Assembly (NCBI RefSeq): GCF_000319305.2
Contig: NZ_AMWJ02000001.1
Coordinates: 868,001-932,000 of the forward strand
Reading direction: 5' to 3'
DNA length: 64,000 nt
Source: Pseudomonas bharatica CSV86
GTDB lineage: Bacteria > Pseudomonadota > Gammaproteobacteria > Pseudomonadales > Pseudomonadaceae
This document shows positions 7,496 to 18,174 of the stretch, piece by piece. Numbering within the stretch: the first letter of the stretch is position 1; each line of letters opens with the position of its first letter. The position numbers and the translations under genes were made by a program. The notes under the pieces are model-generated. The model made no database searches and was not told the DNA's origin. It was given only the letters and a program-made list of their open reading frames with translations.

Positions 7496-10414
7496 CTAAT
7501 AGTCAGCCGGAGTCTCCAGCAGTATCGCCCGGAAATCCCCAAGCGGCAGTGGCCGGCTATGCAGGTATCCCTGATAAAGGAAACATCCCTGCCGTTCGAG
7601 AAACTCCAGCTGTTCTGAAAGCTCCACGCCTTCCGCTATCACCGTCAGATCCAGGCTGCGCGCCATCGCCACAATGGCCCGAACGATCTCCGCATCGTTG
7701 GAGTCCAGCGGTGCATCGCGGACGAACGACTGGTCGATCTTCAGGGTATCCACCGGCAAGCGCTTGAGGTAGGTCAGCGATGAATAGCCGGTGCCGAAGT
7801 CATCCATGGCGAATCCTACCCCCAGGGCCTTCAGCTCGCGCATCTTGCTGATCGTGTCTTCCAGGTTCTGGATCACGATCCCTTCGGTAATCTCCAGCTT
7901 GAGCATGCGGTAGGGCAGGCGATAGTCATCCAGGCTGCGCCGCACGCGCTGGACGAAGTCGTTCTGGCGGAACTGACGGGGGCTGATGTTCACGCACAGG
8001 CTGAAATCCTCGGCATCGATCAATCGGTCCTGGAGCATATGCGAGCAGGCATCGCAGGCCTCATCGAGAATCCAGTTGCCTACCTCGAGGATCAGCCCGC
8101 TTTCCTCCAGCACTTGGATGAACTGCGCCGGCGGCTGCTGGCCAAGCAGCGGGTGGTGCCAGCGCAGCAGCACCTCGGCGCCGACGATGCGGTTGTCGCG
8201 GGCGTCCACCTGGGGCTGGAAGTGCAGGGCCAGTTCGCCGCGGGTCAAAGCCAGGCGCAGGTCGCTCTCCATGCGCAGGCGCTCGCTTGCAGCCTTTTGC
8301 ATGGTGGTGTGGAACAGCTGGGTGGTGTTGCGGCCTGAATCCTTGGCCCGGTACAGGGCGATATCGGCGCGCTTGAGCAGGTCGGCCGGGGTAGAGCCGT
8401 GGTCGGGAATCAATGCCACGCCGATGCTCGGGGTCACCTGCAGGCGCTGGCCGTCCAGGGACATGGGCTCGGCGAGCAACTGGCGCAGGGTATCGGCCAG
8501 TTCCTGGACCTGCGCAGTCACTTCCTCGCGGCTGCCCTGCAGGCCGCTGAGCAGCACCACGAACTCGTCGCCGCCCAGGCGCGCCACGGTGTCTTCCAGG
8601 CGCACGCTGGCTTCCAGGCGTGCGGTGATGATTTTCAGCACCGTATCGCCCACCGGATGACCCAGCGAGTCGTTGATGTGCTTGAAGTGGTCAAGATCCA
8701 GGAACAGCAGGGCGCCGCGCAGGTTGTGGCGCTTGAGCAGGGCGATCTGCTGGCTCAGGCGATCCATCAGCAGGGCGCGGTTGGGCAGGTTGGTCAGCGG
8801 ATCGTGGTAGGCCAGGTGGCGAATCTGCGCCTGGGCGTTCTTCAACTGGCTGACATCCCGGGCGGTCAGCAGCAGGCAGGCGGTCTCGTTGAGGGTAATC
8901 GGCTCCACCGAAACCTCCAGCGTCAGCAGCTCGCCGCTCTTGCTGCGCCCGAGCATTTCCCGGTGATGCACACGCTCGCGCTGTTGCAGCTCGGTCACCA
9001 GCATGTCGTGCTGCTTGTCGTCGGCCCAGAAACCGATCTGGCCGGCGGTGCGCCCGAGCACCTCGCCGGCACTGTAGCCGGTCAGGCGGCAGAAACCGTC
9101 GTTGACCTCCAGGTAGCGCCCGGTCTGCAGTTCGCTAATGCTTATGGCGTCGGGGCTGGAGTGGAAGGCCTTGGCGAACTTTTCCTCGCTGGCCTTGAGC
9201 GCCGCCTCGGCGCGCTGCTGCTGGGTGATATCGCGCAGGGTGGTAACGCTGCAGGTCTGGTTGTCGACCTTGATCAGGCGGCTGGAAATCACGCAGGTCA
9301 GGGCGTGGCCGTTCTTGTGGTTGACCACCACGGCCACATTGTTCAGCGCCTGGTCGCGGATGACCTGTTCGATACGCTTGGCCCGTTCCGAGGACTCCGA
9401 CCACAGGCCGATTTCCTCGGCGCTATGGCCCAGTACCTGTTCGGCGCTCCAGCCGAAGGTCTGGGTAAAGGCCGGATTGATCTCGATGAACTGGCCGTTG
9501 TCCTGGCGGGTGACGCAGATCGGGTCGGGACTGACCTGGAACAGGCTGGCAAATTTCTCTTCGGAGGCCATCAGGCGCTGCTCGCGTTCCACCTGGTCGG
9601 TGATATCGAGCAGGGTTCCGGCCATGCGCAGCGGGTTGCCCTGCTCGTCGCGATACAGCCGGGCGCGGCTTTCCAGATAGCGCGAGTTGCCGTTTTCCAG
9701 CTGGATCCGGTAGGTGATCTGGTAATTGCCCGCCGGGCCCTCGCGCAGGCTGCGGTAAGCCTGGCGCATGCTGGAGCGCTCGTCTTCCGGAACCCCTTCG
9801 AAGAATGCCTCGAAGGATTCATGGAAGGGCACCGGGTCAAGACCGTGCAACTGCGCGGCGCGAGCCGAGCCGTAGAGCATGCCGCTGGGAATGTGCCAGT
9901 CCCAGGTGCCCAGTTGTGCCGAATCCAGGGCCAGGTCGAGGCGCTCCTGGCTGTCCTTGAGCGCCGCTTCGCGCTCACGCTGGGCGGTAATTTCGCGGAT
10001 CACCCCGACCATCTGCGGCCGGCCGTCCTTGTCGTGGGTCAGGCTGCCGCTGATTTCCAGCCAGTGCAGGGTGCCGTCGGGCCAGCGGATGCGGTGGCGC
10101 ATCGCCTGCTCCTGCGGCTCGCCGGCCACCACCGCATAAAAGGCCTGCACGGTGCGTTCGCGATCTTCCGGCGGCAGCAGGTCCAGGTAGTCGAGGTCCT
10201 TGGGCAGCGGCTGGCGCGGGTCGTAGCCGAACAGCGCCTGGGTACCGCGGGACCAGCTGATGCGTCCGGTCTCGACGTCCCAGAACCAGGCGCCGAGACG
10301 GGCGCCGTTAAGCGCCGCCAGCAGTTGCGGGGCGTTCTCCCAGGTCTGTTCCGACTCCTGGGGATCGGCGGCGAGGATACGCGGAAGGCGGGGAAGACGA
10401 GGTGTAGTGGGCAT
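7496..10414 (-). CDS. PAS-GGDEF-EAL cyclic-di-GMP turnover protein
   Basis: The 972-residue protein has four PAS/PAC sensor domains in tandem (about residues 28-145, 155-285, 290-410 and 415-535), a GGDEF domain with intact RLGGDEFVVLL (about 540-705) and an EAL domain (about 715-965). The EAL signature is EVL, with downstream DDFGTGYSS and KIDQSFV intact, so both cyclase and phosphodiesterase residues are retained. No membrane segment is seen, so it is probably a cytoplasmic sensor. The first ATG, at 10414, is used; a more internal start is possible. Confidence 0.92.
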   Translation of the reverse strand: MPTTPRLPRLPRILAADPQESEQTWENAPQLLAALNGARLGAWFWDVETGRISWSRGTQALFGYDPRQPLPKDLDYLDLLPPEDRERTVQAFYAVVAGEPQEQAMRHRIRWPDGTLHWLEISGSLTHDKDGRPQMVGVIREITAQREREAALKDSQERLDLALDSAQLGTWDWHIPSGMLYGSARAAQLHGLDPVPFHESFEAFFEGVPEDERSSMRQAYRSLREGPAGNYQITYRIQLENGNSRYLESRARLYRDEQGNPLRMAGTLLDITDQVEREQRLMASEEKFASLFQVSPDPICVTRQDNGQFIEINPAFTQTFGWSAEQVLGHSAEEIGLWSESSERAKRIEQVIRDQALNNVAVVVNHKNGHALTCVISSRLIKVDNQTCSVTTLRDITQQQRAEAALKASEEKFAKAFHSSPDAISISELQTGRYLEVNDGFCRLTGYSAGEVLGRTAGQIGFWADDKQHDMLVTELQQRERVHHREMLGRSKSGELLTLEVSVEPITLNETACLLLTARDVSQLKNAQAQIRHLAYHDPLTNLPNRALLMDRLSQQIALLKRHNLRGALLFLDLDHFKHINDSLGHPVGDTVLKIITARLEASVRLEDTVARLGGDEFVVLLSGLQGSREEVTAQVQELADTLRQLLAEPMSLDGQRLQVTPSIGVALIPDHGSTPADLLKRADIALYRAKDSGRNTTQLFHTTMQKAASERLRMESDLRLALTRGELALHFQPQVDARDNRIVGAEVLLRWHHPLLGQQPPAQFIQVLEESGLILEVGNWILDEACDACSHMLQDRLIDAEDFSLCVNISPRQFRQNDFVQRVRRSLDDYRLPYRMLKLEITEGIVIQNLEDTISKMRELKALGVGFAMDDFGTGYSSLTYLKRLPVDTLKIDQSFVRDAPLDSNDAEIVRAIVAMARSLDLTVIAEGVELSEQLEFLERQGCFLYQGYLHSRPLPLGDFRAILLETPADY

Positions 10415-10478
10415 CGATTACCAGACCTTTGGCGAATACGCTTCCTTGGTACTGGCCTGCCCGTTGCGGCGGGCGGCC

Positions 10479-11357
10479 TCAGGGGTTTCTCGCATGGCTG
10501 TCGAGCAGTGCCATAAAGGCTCTGGCTGCATTCGATAACGTTCGTTCCGTATGAAGAATGTAGCCTAGCTGGCGAGAGAGCTGTATGCCGGGCAAGCTGA
10601 TGGAAGCCACCTGCTCGTCGAGCATGGTTCGCGGCAGCACGCTCCAGGCCAGGCCGATAGATACCATCATCTTGATGGTTTCCAGATAATTGGTGCTCAT
10701 GGCGATGTTCGGCGTCAGGCCCCGGGCCTCGAACAGGCGCTGGACGATATGGTGGGTAAAGGTGTTGCCGCCAGGGAAAACCGCCGGGTGATGGGCGATA
10801 TCTTCCAGACCGGCGGCAGCCTTGCGGGCCAGCGGATGCTCGGGGGCGACCACGAAATCCAGCGGGTCGTCCCAGACCGGCACCGCGCGCACCAGGCCAT
10901 GGGGTTCCGGCGCCAGGGTGATGACCGCGATTTCCGCGCGACCATGAAGGATTTCCTCGTAGGCCACTTCCGAGTCGAGGAACTGGATATCCAGGGCTAC
11001 GGCCGGGTACTGCCGGGTAAAGGCCCGCAGCAGCGGTGGCAGGCGGTGCAGGCCGATGTGATGGCTGGTCGCCAGGGTCAGGCGTCCGCTGACCTCGCCC
11101 GTCAGGTTGGTCAGGGCGCGGCGGGTATCGTCCAGCACGTTGATGATCTGGTAGGCCCGGGGCAGCAGGGCGCGGCCGGCCTCGGTCAGGCTGACCTCGC
11201 GGCCGAGGCGGTCGAACAGGCGAACGTCCAGTTGCTGTTCGAGGCCGGCGATGCGCTTGCTGATCGCCGGCTGGGTCAAGTGCAGGCGTTCGCCGGCCCC
11301 GGAAAAGCTGCCGGTTTCGGCAATCGCGATAAAGGCGTTGAGGTTGGCCAGGTCCAT
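10479..11357 (-). CDS. LysR-family transcriptional regulator, divergent from leuC
   Basis: The 292-residue product has an N-terminal winged HTH (about residues 1-60; [21 protein letters not shown]) and a LysR substrate-binding domain. I chose ATG 11357 because it gives the standard LysR start MDLANLNAF; the longer frame has no homologous N-terminus. It is divergent from leuC with 128 bp between starts. This is the arrangement for a regulator of leuCD (isopropylmalate isomerase), but the effector is not known from sequence. Confidence 0.9.
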   Translation of the reverse strand: MDLANLNAFIAIAETGSFSGAGERLHLTQPAISKRIAGLEQQLDVRLFDRLGREVSLTEAGRALLPRAYQIINVLDDTRRALTNLTGEVSGRLTLATSHHIGLHRLPPLLRAFTRQYPAVALDIQFLDSEVAYEEILHGRAEIAVITLAPEPHGLVRAVPVWDDPLDFVVAPEHPLARKAAAGLEDIAHHPAVFPGGNTFTHHIVQRLFEARGLTPNIAMSTNYLETIKMMVSIGLAWSVLPRTMLDEQVASISLPGIQLSRQLGYILHTERTLSNAARAFMALLDSHARNP

Positions 11358-11375
11358 CTTTTCGGATTCCCTTTG

Positions 11376-11415
11376 GTTATCCAAAGCATAAAAATTATGA
11401 ATTTGAGTTATCCAA
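11376..11415. promoter_or_regulatory. Candidate LysR operator between the LysR gene and leuC
   Basis: The divergent spacer holds two direct copies of GTTATCCAA (11376-11384 and 11407-11415) flanking the palindrome CATAAAAATTATG (11387-11399). An AT-rich dyad between direct repeats in a lysR/target gap is the usual position for regulator binding. Confidence 0.5.
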
Positions 11416-11485
11416 TCTAACCCCATACCATCAGCCGTACAAGCCAAGGGGTTATTGGCATAGAAAGACTGATGAGGAACGCCTG

Positions 11486-12919
11486 ATGGCCGGCAAAACG
11501 CTTTACGACAAGCTCTGGGATTCGCATTTGGTCAAGCAGCGCGACGATGGCTCGGCGCTGATCTACATCGACCGTCACATCATCCACGAAGTGACCTCGC
11601 CGCAAGCCTTCGAAGGCCTGCGCCTGGCGAATCGCAAACCTTGGCGCATCGATGCCAACATCGCCACTCCCGACCACAACGTGCCGACCACGCCCGAGCG
11701 CAAGGGCGGCATCGACGCCATCGTCGACCAGGTGTCGCGCCTGCAGGTGCAGACCCTCGACGAGAACTGCGACGAGTACGGCATCACCGAATTCAAGATG
11801 AACGACGTGCGCCAGGGCATCGTCCACGTCATCAGCCCGGAGCAGGGCGCAACCCTGCCGGGCATGACCGTGGTCTGCGGTGACTCGCACACCTCGACCC
11901 ACGGCGCCTTCGGTGCCCTGGCCCACGGCATCGGCACCTCCGAGGTCGAGCACGTGCTCGCCACCCAGTGCCTGGTCGCCAAGAAGATGAAGAACATGCT
12001 GGTGCGCGTCGAAGGCGTATTGCCGGTGGGCGTTACCGCCAAGGACATCGTCCTCGCCGTGATCGGCAAGATCGGCACTGCGGGCGGCAATGGCCATGCC
12101 ATCGAGTTCGCCGGCAGCGCCATCCGCGACCTGTCCATCGAAGGCCGCATGACCATCTGCAACATGTCCATCGAGGCCGGCGCCCGTGTCGGCCTGGTGG
12201 CCACCGATGCGAAGACCGTCGAATACGTCAAGGGCCGCCCGTACGCGCCGAAGGGCGAGCAATGGGAACAGGCCGTCGAAGCCTGGAAAGACCTGGTTTC
12301 CGACGAAGACGCGGTGTTCGACACCGTGGTCGAGCTGGACGCTGCGCAGATCAAGCCGCAGGTCAGCTGGGGCACCTCCCCGGAAATGGTCCTGGCGGTC
12401 GATCAGCGCGTGCCGGATCCGGCTGCCGAGGCCGACCTGGTCAAGCGTGGCTCCATCGAGCGCGCCTTGAAATACATGGGCCTGAGCGCCAACCAGGCGA
12501 TCACCGATATCCAGCTGGACCGCGTGTTCATCGGTTCCTGCACCAACTCGCGGATCGAAGACCTGCGCGCCGCGGCGGAAATCGCCAAGGGCCGCAAGGT
12601 GGCCGCGACCATCAAGCAGGCCATCGTGGTACCGGGCTCCGGCCTGGTGAAGGAGCAGGCCGAGAAGGAAGGCCTGGACAGGATCTTCCTCGAAGCCGGC
12701 TTCGAATGGCGTGAACCGGGCTGCTCCATGTGCCTGGCCATGAACCCGGACCGCCTGGAGAGCGGCGAGCACTGCGCGTCCACCTCCAACCGGAACTTCG
12801 AAGGTCGCCAGGGTGCCGGTGGTCGTACTCACCTGGTCAGCCCGGCCATGGCCGCCGCCGCCGCCGTTACCGGCCGTTTCATCGATGTACGCGAGTTGAT
12901 CCAAGGGAGCGCAGCATGA
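11486..12919 (+). CDS. leuC: 3-isopropylmalate dehydratase large subunit
   Basis: LeuC (477 residues) with LeuD isomerises 2- to 3-isopropylmalate in leucine synthesis. The three cysteines that hold the [4Fe-4S] cluster are present: Cys352 in CTNSR, and Cys413 and Cys416 in GCSMC. The substrate motif [14 protein letters not shown] is intact. GAGGAA precedes the ATG. The stop overlaps the leuD start (ATGA). Confidence 0.97.
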   Translation: MAGKTLYDKLWDSHLVKQRDDGSALIYIDRHIIHEVTSPQAFEGLRLANRKPWRIDANIATPDHNVPTTPERKGGIDAIVDQVSRLQVQTLDENCDEYGITEFKMNDVRQGIVHVISPEQGATLPGMTVVCGDSHTSTHGAFGALAHGIGTSEVEHVLATQCLVAKKMKNMLVRVEGVLPVGVTAKDIVLAVIGKIGTAGGNGHAIEFAGSAIRDLSIEGRMTICNMSIEAGARVGLVATDAKTVEYVKGRPYAPKGEQWEQAVEAWKDLVSDEDAVFDTVVELDAAQIKPQVSWGTSPEMVLAVDQRVPDPAAEADLVKRGSIERALKYMGLSANQAITDIQLDRVFIGSCTNSRIEDLRAAAEIAKGRKVAATIKQAIVVPGSGLVKEQAEKEGLDRIFLEAGFEWREPGCSMCLAMNPDRLESGEHCASTSNRNFEGRQGAGGRTHLVSPAMAAAAAVTGRFIDVRELIQGSAA

Positions 12920-13563
12920 AAGCCTTTACCCAGCACACCGGCCTCGTTGCCCCACTGGACCGTGCCAACGTCGACACCGACCAGATCATTCCCAAGCAGT
13001 TTTTGAAATCGATCAAGCGCACCGGGTTCGGTCCGAACCTGTTCGATGAATGGCGCTACCTGGATGTCGGCCAGCCGTACCAGGACAACAGCAAGCGTCC
13101 GAAAAACCCGGACTTCGTGCTCAACCACGACCGCTACCAGGGCGCCAGCGTGCTGCTGGCCCGTGAGAACTTCGGCTGCGGTTCGAGCCGCGAGCATGCC
13201 CCGTGGGCACTGGAAGAGTACGGTTTCCGCAGCATCATCGCGCCGAGCTATGCCGACATCTTCTTCAATAACAGCTTCAAGAACGGCCTGCTGCCGATCA
13301 TCCTCAGCGACGCGGAAGTCGATGAACTGTTCAAGCAGGTCGAGGCCGCCCCGGGCTACCAGCTGACCATCGACCTGCAGGCGCAGACCGTGACCCGTCC
13401 CGACGGCAAGGTGCTGAACTTCGAGATCGACGCGTTCCGCAAGCACTGCCTGCTCAACGGCCTCGACGACATCGGCCTGACCCTGCAGGACAGCGATGCC
13501 ATCGCCGCTTTCGAAGCCCGTCACCGCGCCAGCCAGCCATGGTTGTTCCGCGACGCCAAATGA
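12916..13563 (+). CDS. leuD: 3-isopropylmalate dehydratase small subunit
   Basis: LeuD (215 residues) is the swivelling subunit of isopropylmalate isomerase. [17 protein letters not shown] and the loop [15 protein letters not shown] are typical. The ATG at 12916 overlaps the leuC TGA, giving coupled synthesis of the two subunits. Confidence 0.97.
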   Translation: MKAFTQHTGLVAPLDRANVDTDQIIPKQFLKSIKRTGFGPNLFDEWRYLDVGQPYQDNSKRPKNPDFVLNHDRYQGASVLLARENFGCGSSREHAPWALEEYGFRSIIAPSYADIFFNNSFKNGLLPIILSDAEVDELFKQVEAAPGYQLTIDLQAQTVTRPDGKVLNFEIDAFRKHCLLNGLDDIGLTLQDSDAIAAFEARHRASQPWLFRDAK

Positions 13564-13573
13564 TGTGTTGAAC

Positions 13574-13649
13574 CCATCGCTGGCAAGCCAGCTCCCACAG
13601 TTTCAGCGGTGCACGCGATCCCTGTGGGAGCTGGCTTGCCAGCGATAGG
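13574..13649. repeat. REP doublet between leuD and the methyltransferase gene
   Basis: Inverted REP units at 13574-13600 and 13622-13649. The second ends about 17 bp before the next start codon, inside the transcription unit rather than after it. Confidence 0.88.
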
Positions 13650-13666
13650 GCCCTGGAGACGAGAAG

Positions 13667-14431
13667 ATGACCAGCAGCAGCCACAAGGACGTTGTCCAGC
13701 GCCAGTTCGGCGACCAGGCCAGCGCCTACCTCAGCAGTGCCGTGCACGCCCAGGGCACTGAATTCGCGTTGCTCCAGGCCGAGCTGGCCGGGCACCAACA
13801 TGCCCGCGTCCTCGACCTGGGTTGCGGCGCCGGGCATGTCAGCTTTCACGTGGCGCCCCTGGTCGCCGAGGTGGTGGCCTATGACCTGTCGCAGCAGATG
13901 CTCGACGTGGTTGCCGCCAGCGCTGCCGACCGCGGCCTGGACAACATCGTCACCGAGCGCGGTACCGCCGAGCGCCTGCCGTTCGCCGACGCCTCGTTCG
14001 ACTTCGTCTTCAGCCGCTACTCCGCGCATCACTGGAGCGACCTCGGCCTGGCCCTGCGCGAAGTGCGCCGGGTACTCAAGCCAGGTGGCGTGGCCGCCTT
14101 CGTCGATGTCATGTCGCCGGGCAGCCCGTTGCTGGATACCTACCTGCAGACCGTCGAAGTCCTCCGTGACACCAGCCACGTCCGCGACTATTCCGCCGCC
14201 GAATGGCTGCGCCAGGTCAGCGAGGCCGGCCTGCGCGTGCGCAGCCATGCCCGCCAGAGCCTGCGCCTGGAATGGACTTCCTGGGTCGAGCGCATGCGCA
14301 CGCCGGAGGCCATGCGCGCCGCCATCCTGCAATTGCAGCAAGCGATGGGCGAAGAAGTACGGCAGTATTACCGGATCGAAGCCGATGGTTCCTTCAGTAC
14401 CGATGTCCTGGTGCTCTGGGCCGAACGCTGA
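13667..14431 (+). CDS. Class I SAM-dependent methyltransferase
   Basis: The 254-residue product has a Rossmann methyltransferase fold: motif I VLDLGCGAGHVSFH near residue 47, then VVAYDLSQQML and the post-II region FDFVFSRYSAHHWSD typical of the UbiE/type-11 group. Substrate unknown. It sits between leuD and leuB, as in many Pseudomonas genomes, without an obvious role in leucine synthesis. GGAGACGAGAAG precedes the ATG. Confidence 0.85.
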   Translation: MTSSSHKDVVQRQFGDQASAYLSSAVHAQGTEFALLQAELAGHQHARVLDLGCGAGHVSFHVAPLVAEVVAYDLSQQMLDVVAASAADRGLDNIVTERGTAERLPFADASFDFVFSRYSAHHWSDLGLALREVRRVLKPGGVAAFVDVMSPGSPLLDTYLQTVEVLRDTSHVRDYSAAEWLRQVSEAGLRVRSHARQSLRLEWTSWVERMRTPEAMRAAILQLQQAMGEEVRQYYRIEADGSFSTDVLVLWAER

Positions 14432-14495
14432 AATCCAGCAGATATTTACCGGCGCGCCACCTCGGCGCGCCGCTTGATTCGAGATAGAGGAAAGC

Positions 14496-15578
<1,083 letters not shown>

Positions 15579-15585
15579 TCTCTCT

Positions 15586-15626
15586 GGCCCGCTGCCGAAA
15601 CCACAACAGGGCAGCGGCCCACTTTT
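15586..15626 (+). terminator. Probable terminator between leuB and asd
   Basis: GGCCCGCTGCC (15586-15596) pairs with GGCAGCGGCC (15610-15619) and is followed by CACTTTTAG. The T-run is short, so partial read-through into asd is possible. Confidence 0.55.
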
Positions 15627-15644
15627 AGCGAAGGTGTAGTTGCG

Positions 15645-16757
15645 ATGAAACGTGTAGGTCTGATCGGTTGGCGCGGAATGGTCGGTTCCGTGCTCATGCA
15701 GCGGATGCTCGAGGAGCAGGATTTCGATCTCATCGAGCCGGTGTTCTTCACCACCTCCAACGTCGGTGGCCAGGGCCCTGCAGTGGGCAAGGACATTGCT
15801 CCGCTGAAGGATGCCTACAGCATCGACGAACTCAAGACCCTGGACGTGATCCTGACCTGCCAGGGCGGCGACTACACCAACGAAGTCTTCCCCAAGCTGC
15901 GCGAAGCCGGCTGGCAGGGCTACTGGATCGACGCCGCCTCGTCCCTGCGCATGCAGGATGACGCGGTCATCGTCCTCGACCCGGTCAACCGCAAGGTCAT
16001 CGACCAGCAGCTCGATGCCGGTACCAAGAACTACATCGGCGGCAACTGCACCGTCAGCCTGATGCTGATGGGCCTGGGCGGCCTGTTCGAAGCCGGCCTG
16101 GTCGAGTGGATGAGCGCCATGACCTACCAGGCGGCCTCCGGCGCCGGCGCACAGAACATGCGCGAGCTGATCCGCCAGATGGGCGCGACCAACGCCGCCG
16201 TGGCCGATGACCTGGCCAACCCGGCCAGCGCCATCCTCGACATCGACCGCAAGGTCGCGGAAACCATGCGCAGCGATGCCTACCCGACCGAAAACTTCGG
16301 CGTACCGCTGGCCGGCAGCCTGATCCCGTGGATCGACAAGGAACTGCCGAACGGCCAGAGCCGCGAAGAGTGGAAGGCCCAGGCCGAGACCAACAAGATC
16401 CTCGGCCGCTTCAAGAGCCCGATCCCGGTGGACGGCATCTGCGTGCGTATCGGCGCCATGCGCTGCCACAGCCAGGCGCTGACCATCAAGCTGAACAAGG
16501 ACGTGCCGCTGGCCGACATCGAAGGCCTGATCAGCCAGCACAACCCTTGGGTGAAACTGGTGCCGAACCAGCGCGAGATCAGCATCAAGGAGCTGACCCC
16601 GACCAACGTCACCGGCACCCTGAACATCCCGGTGGGTCGCCTGCGCAAGCTGAACATGGGCTCCCAGTACCTGGGCGCGTTCACCGTTGGCGACCAGTTG
16701 CTGTGGGGCGCCGCCGAGCCGCTGCGCCGCATGCTGCGGATCCTGCTGGAGCGTTGA
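15645..16757 (+). CDS. asd: Aspartate-semialdehyde dehydrogenase
   Basis: Asd (370 residues) reduces aspartyl-phosphate to aspartate semialdehyde for lysine, threonine and methionine synthesis and for cell-wall diaminopimelate. It starts [16 protein letters not shown] (NADP site), has catalytic Cys135 in GGNCTVSLM and the substrate segment [10 protein letters not shown]. Length and motifs are those of the Gram-negative enzyme. Confidence 0.97.
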   Translation: MKRVGLIGWRGMVGSVLMQRMLEEQDFDLIEPVFFTTSNVGGQGPAVGKDIAPLKDAYSIDELKTLDVILTCQGGDYTNEVFPKLREAGWQGYWIDAASSLRMQDDAVIVLDPVNRKVIDQQLDAGTKNYIGGNCTVSLMLMGLGGLFEAGLVEWMSAMTYQAASGAGAQNMRELIRQMGATNAAVADDLANPASAILDIDRKVAETMRSDAYPTENFGVPLAGSLIPWIDKELPNGQSREEWKAQAETNKILGRFKSPIPVDGICVRIGAMRCHSQALTIKLNKDVPLADIEGLISQHNPWVKLVPNQREISIKELTPTNVTGTLNIPVGRLRKLNMGSQYLGAFTVGDQLLWGAAEPLRRMLRILLER

Positions 16758-16775
16758 TCGCCTTGCGGTAACCGG

Positions 16776-16807
16776 AAAACCCGTGCTGGTGACAGCGCGG
16801 GTTTTTT
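16776..16807 (+). terminator. Rho-independent terminator after asd
   Basis: AAAACCCG-TGCTG pairs with CAGCG-CGGGTTTT around a GTGA loop and is followed by a T-run. Confidence 0.75.
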
Positions 16808-16858
16808 GTTTTCGTACAAATCAAAGTAAAGTGCCGCTCCCCAGAATTCGCGGGGCCC

Positions 16859-17000
16859 GCAATCGCTGGCAAGCCAGCTCCCACAGGGACCGAGTACACC
16901 GCTAAACCTGTGGTTGACCGAAAAACCCAGGGGTTTGTGTCAGGCACAAATTCCATGATCAGCCCGTAACCCTGTGGGAGCTGGCTTGCCAGCGATGAGG
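16859..17000. repeat. Pair of REP units about 80 bp apart between asd and the usg-1 gene
   Basis: Inverted REP units at 16859-16888 and 16971-17000 bracket about 80 bp of unremarkable sequence. The right unit ends 25 bp before the next gene. Confidence 0.85.
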
Positions 17001-17025
17001 CCCTCAAGGCCAGAGGAAATTCCAG

Positions 17026-18039
17026 ATGACCCAACCCATCGACATCGCCGTGATCGGCGCCACCGGCACCGTCGGCGAAACCCTGGTGCAGATCCTCGAG
17101 GAACGCGATTTCCCGGTCGGCACCCTGTACCTGCTGGCCAGCAACGAATCCGCCGGCAGCGCCGTGAGCTTCCGCGGCAAGAACCTGCGCACCCGGGAAG
17201 TCGATGAGTTCGACTTCACGAAGGTTCGCCTGGCCTTCTTCGCCGCCGGCCCGGCCGTGACCCTGAGCTTCGCACCCCGCGCCCAGGCCGCTGGCTGCAC
17301 GGTGATCGACCTGTCCGGCGCCTTGCCTGCCGAGCAGGCCCCCGCCGTGGTTCCCGAAGCCAACCCCCAGGTGCTGGACACCCTGAAAGCCCCGGCAACC
17401 CTGCACAGTCCAAGCGCCGCAGCCGTTGCCCTGGCCGTCGTGCTCGCGCCGCTGAAACACCTCGTCGACCTGCAGCGCGTCACCGTGACCGCCTGCCTCG
17501 CCGTGTCCGCCCAGGGGCGCGAAGCCGTCAGCGAGCTGGCCCGGCAGACTGCCGAACTGCTCAATGCCCGGCCGCTGGAGCCGCGGTTCTTCGACCGGCA
17601 GATAGCCTTCAACCTGCTTGCCCAGGTCGGCCCGAGCGACGAACAGGGGCATGGTGTGCTGGAGCGCCGCCTGGTTCGTGAGTTGCGTGAACTGCTCGAC
17701 CTGCCTTTACTCAAGATTTCAGTCACCTGCGTTCAAGTCCCGGTGTTTTTTGGCGATAGCTACACTGTGAGCCTGAACGCCAGCGAAGCGGTGGACCTGG
17801 CGGCGGTGAACCAGGCGCTGGACACTGCGCCAGGTGTCGAGCTGGTGCAGGACGAAGGGGATTTCCCGACGCCGGTCGGCGATGCCGTGGGCCAGGACGT
17901 GGTGTATGTCGGGCGGGTGCGTGGCGGAATCGACGAGCCGCAGCAACTGGACCTCTGGCTGACCACCGACAACGTGCGCAAGGGTGCCGCTTTGAATGCC
18001 GTGCAACTGGCTGAATTGTTGATAAAAGACCTTGTGTAA
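17026..18039 (+). CDS. Asd-like protein (USG-1 homologue), catalytic Cys absent
   Basis: The 337-residue product has the Asd fold (IAVIGATGTVGETLV at the N-terminus and an NADP-type dimerisation domain) but HSPSAAAV at residues 127-134, where true Asd has the NCST active site. The catalytic Cys position is thus Pro129 or Ser130, so semialdehyde dehydrogenase activity is not expected. USG-1 homologues of this type lie next to asd or truA in gamma-proteobacteria and have no settled role. Confidence 0.88.
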   Translation: MTQPIDIAVIGATGTVGETLVQILEERDFPVGTLYLLASNESAGSAVSFRGKNLRTREVDEFDFTKVRLAFFAAGPAVTLSFAPRAQAAGCTVIDLSGALPAEQAPAVVPEANPQVLDTLKAPATLHSPSAAAVALAVVLAPLKHLVDLQRVTVTACLAVSAQGREAVSELARQTAELLNARPLEPRFFDRQIAFNLLAQVGPSDEQGHGVLERRLVRELRELLDLPLLKISVTCVQVPVFFGDSYTVSLNASEAVDLAAVNQALDTAPGVELVQDEGDFPTPVGDAVGQDVVYVGRVRGGIDEPQQLDLWLTTDNVRKGAALNAVQLAELLIKDLV

Positions 18040-18174
18040 AAGATACTTGGCGACACTTTGCATAGTGACCATTAACGTTCGCACGCAAGTTGCCTAGCGG
18101 TTCGGTAATAAGCCTCACGGCGGTTCTTCAGTTCTTCTCGGTTCCCGGGACGCTTCAAAACAAAGGATGAGGTC

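Noticed and set aside
8399..10516. A 705-codon plus-strand frame opposite the PAS-GGDEF-EAL gene
   Set aside because: Antisense shadow; no domain, and the minus-strand protein has intact catalytic motifs.
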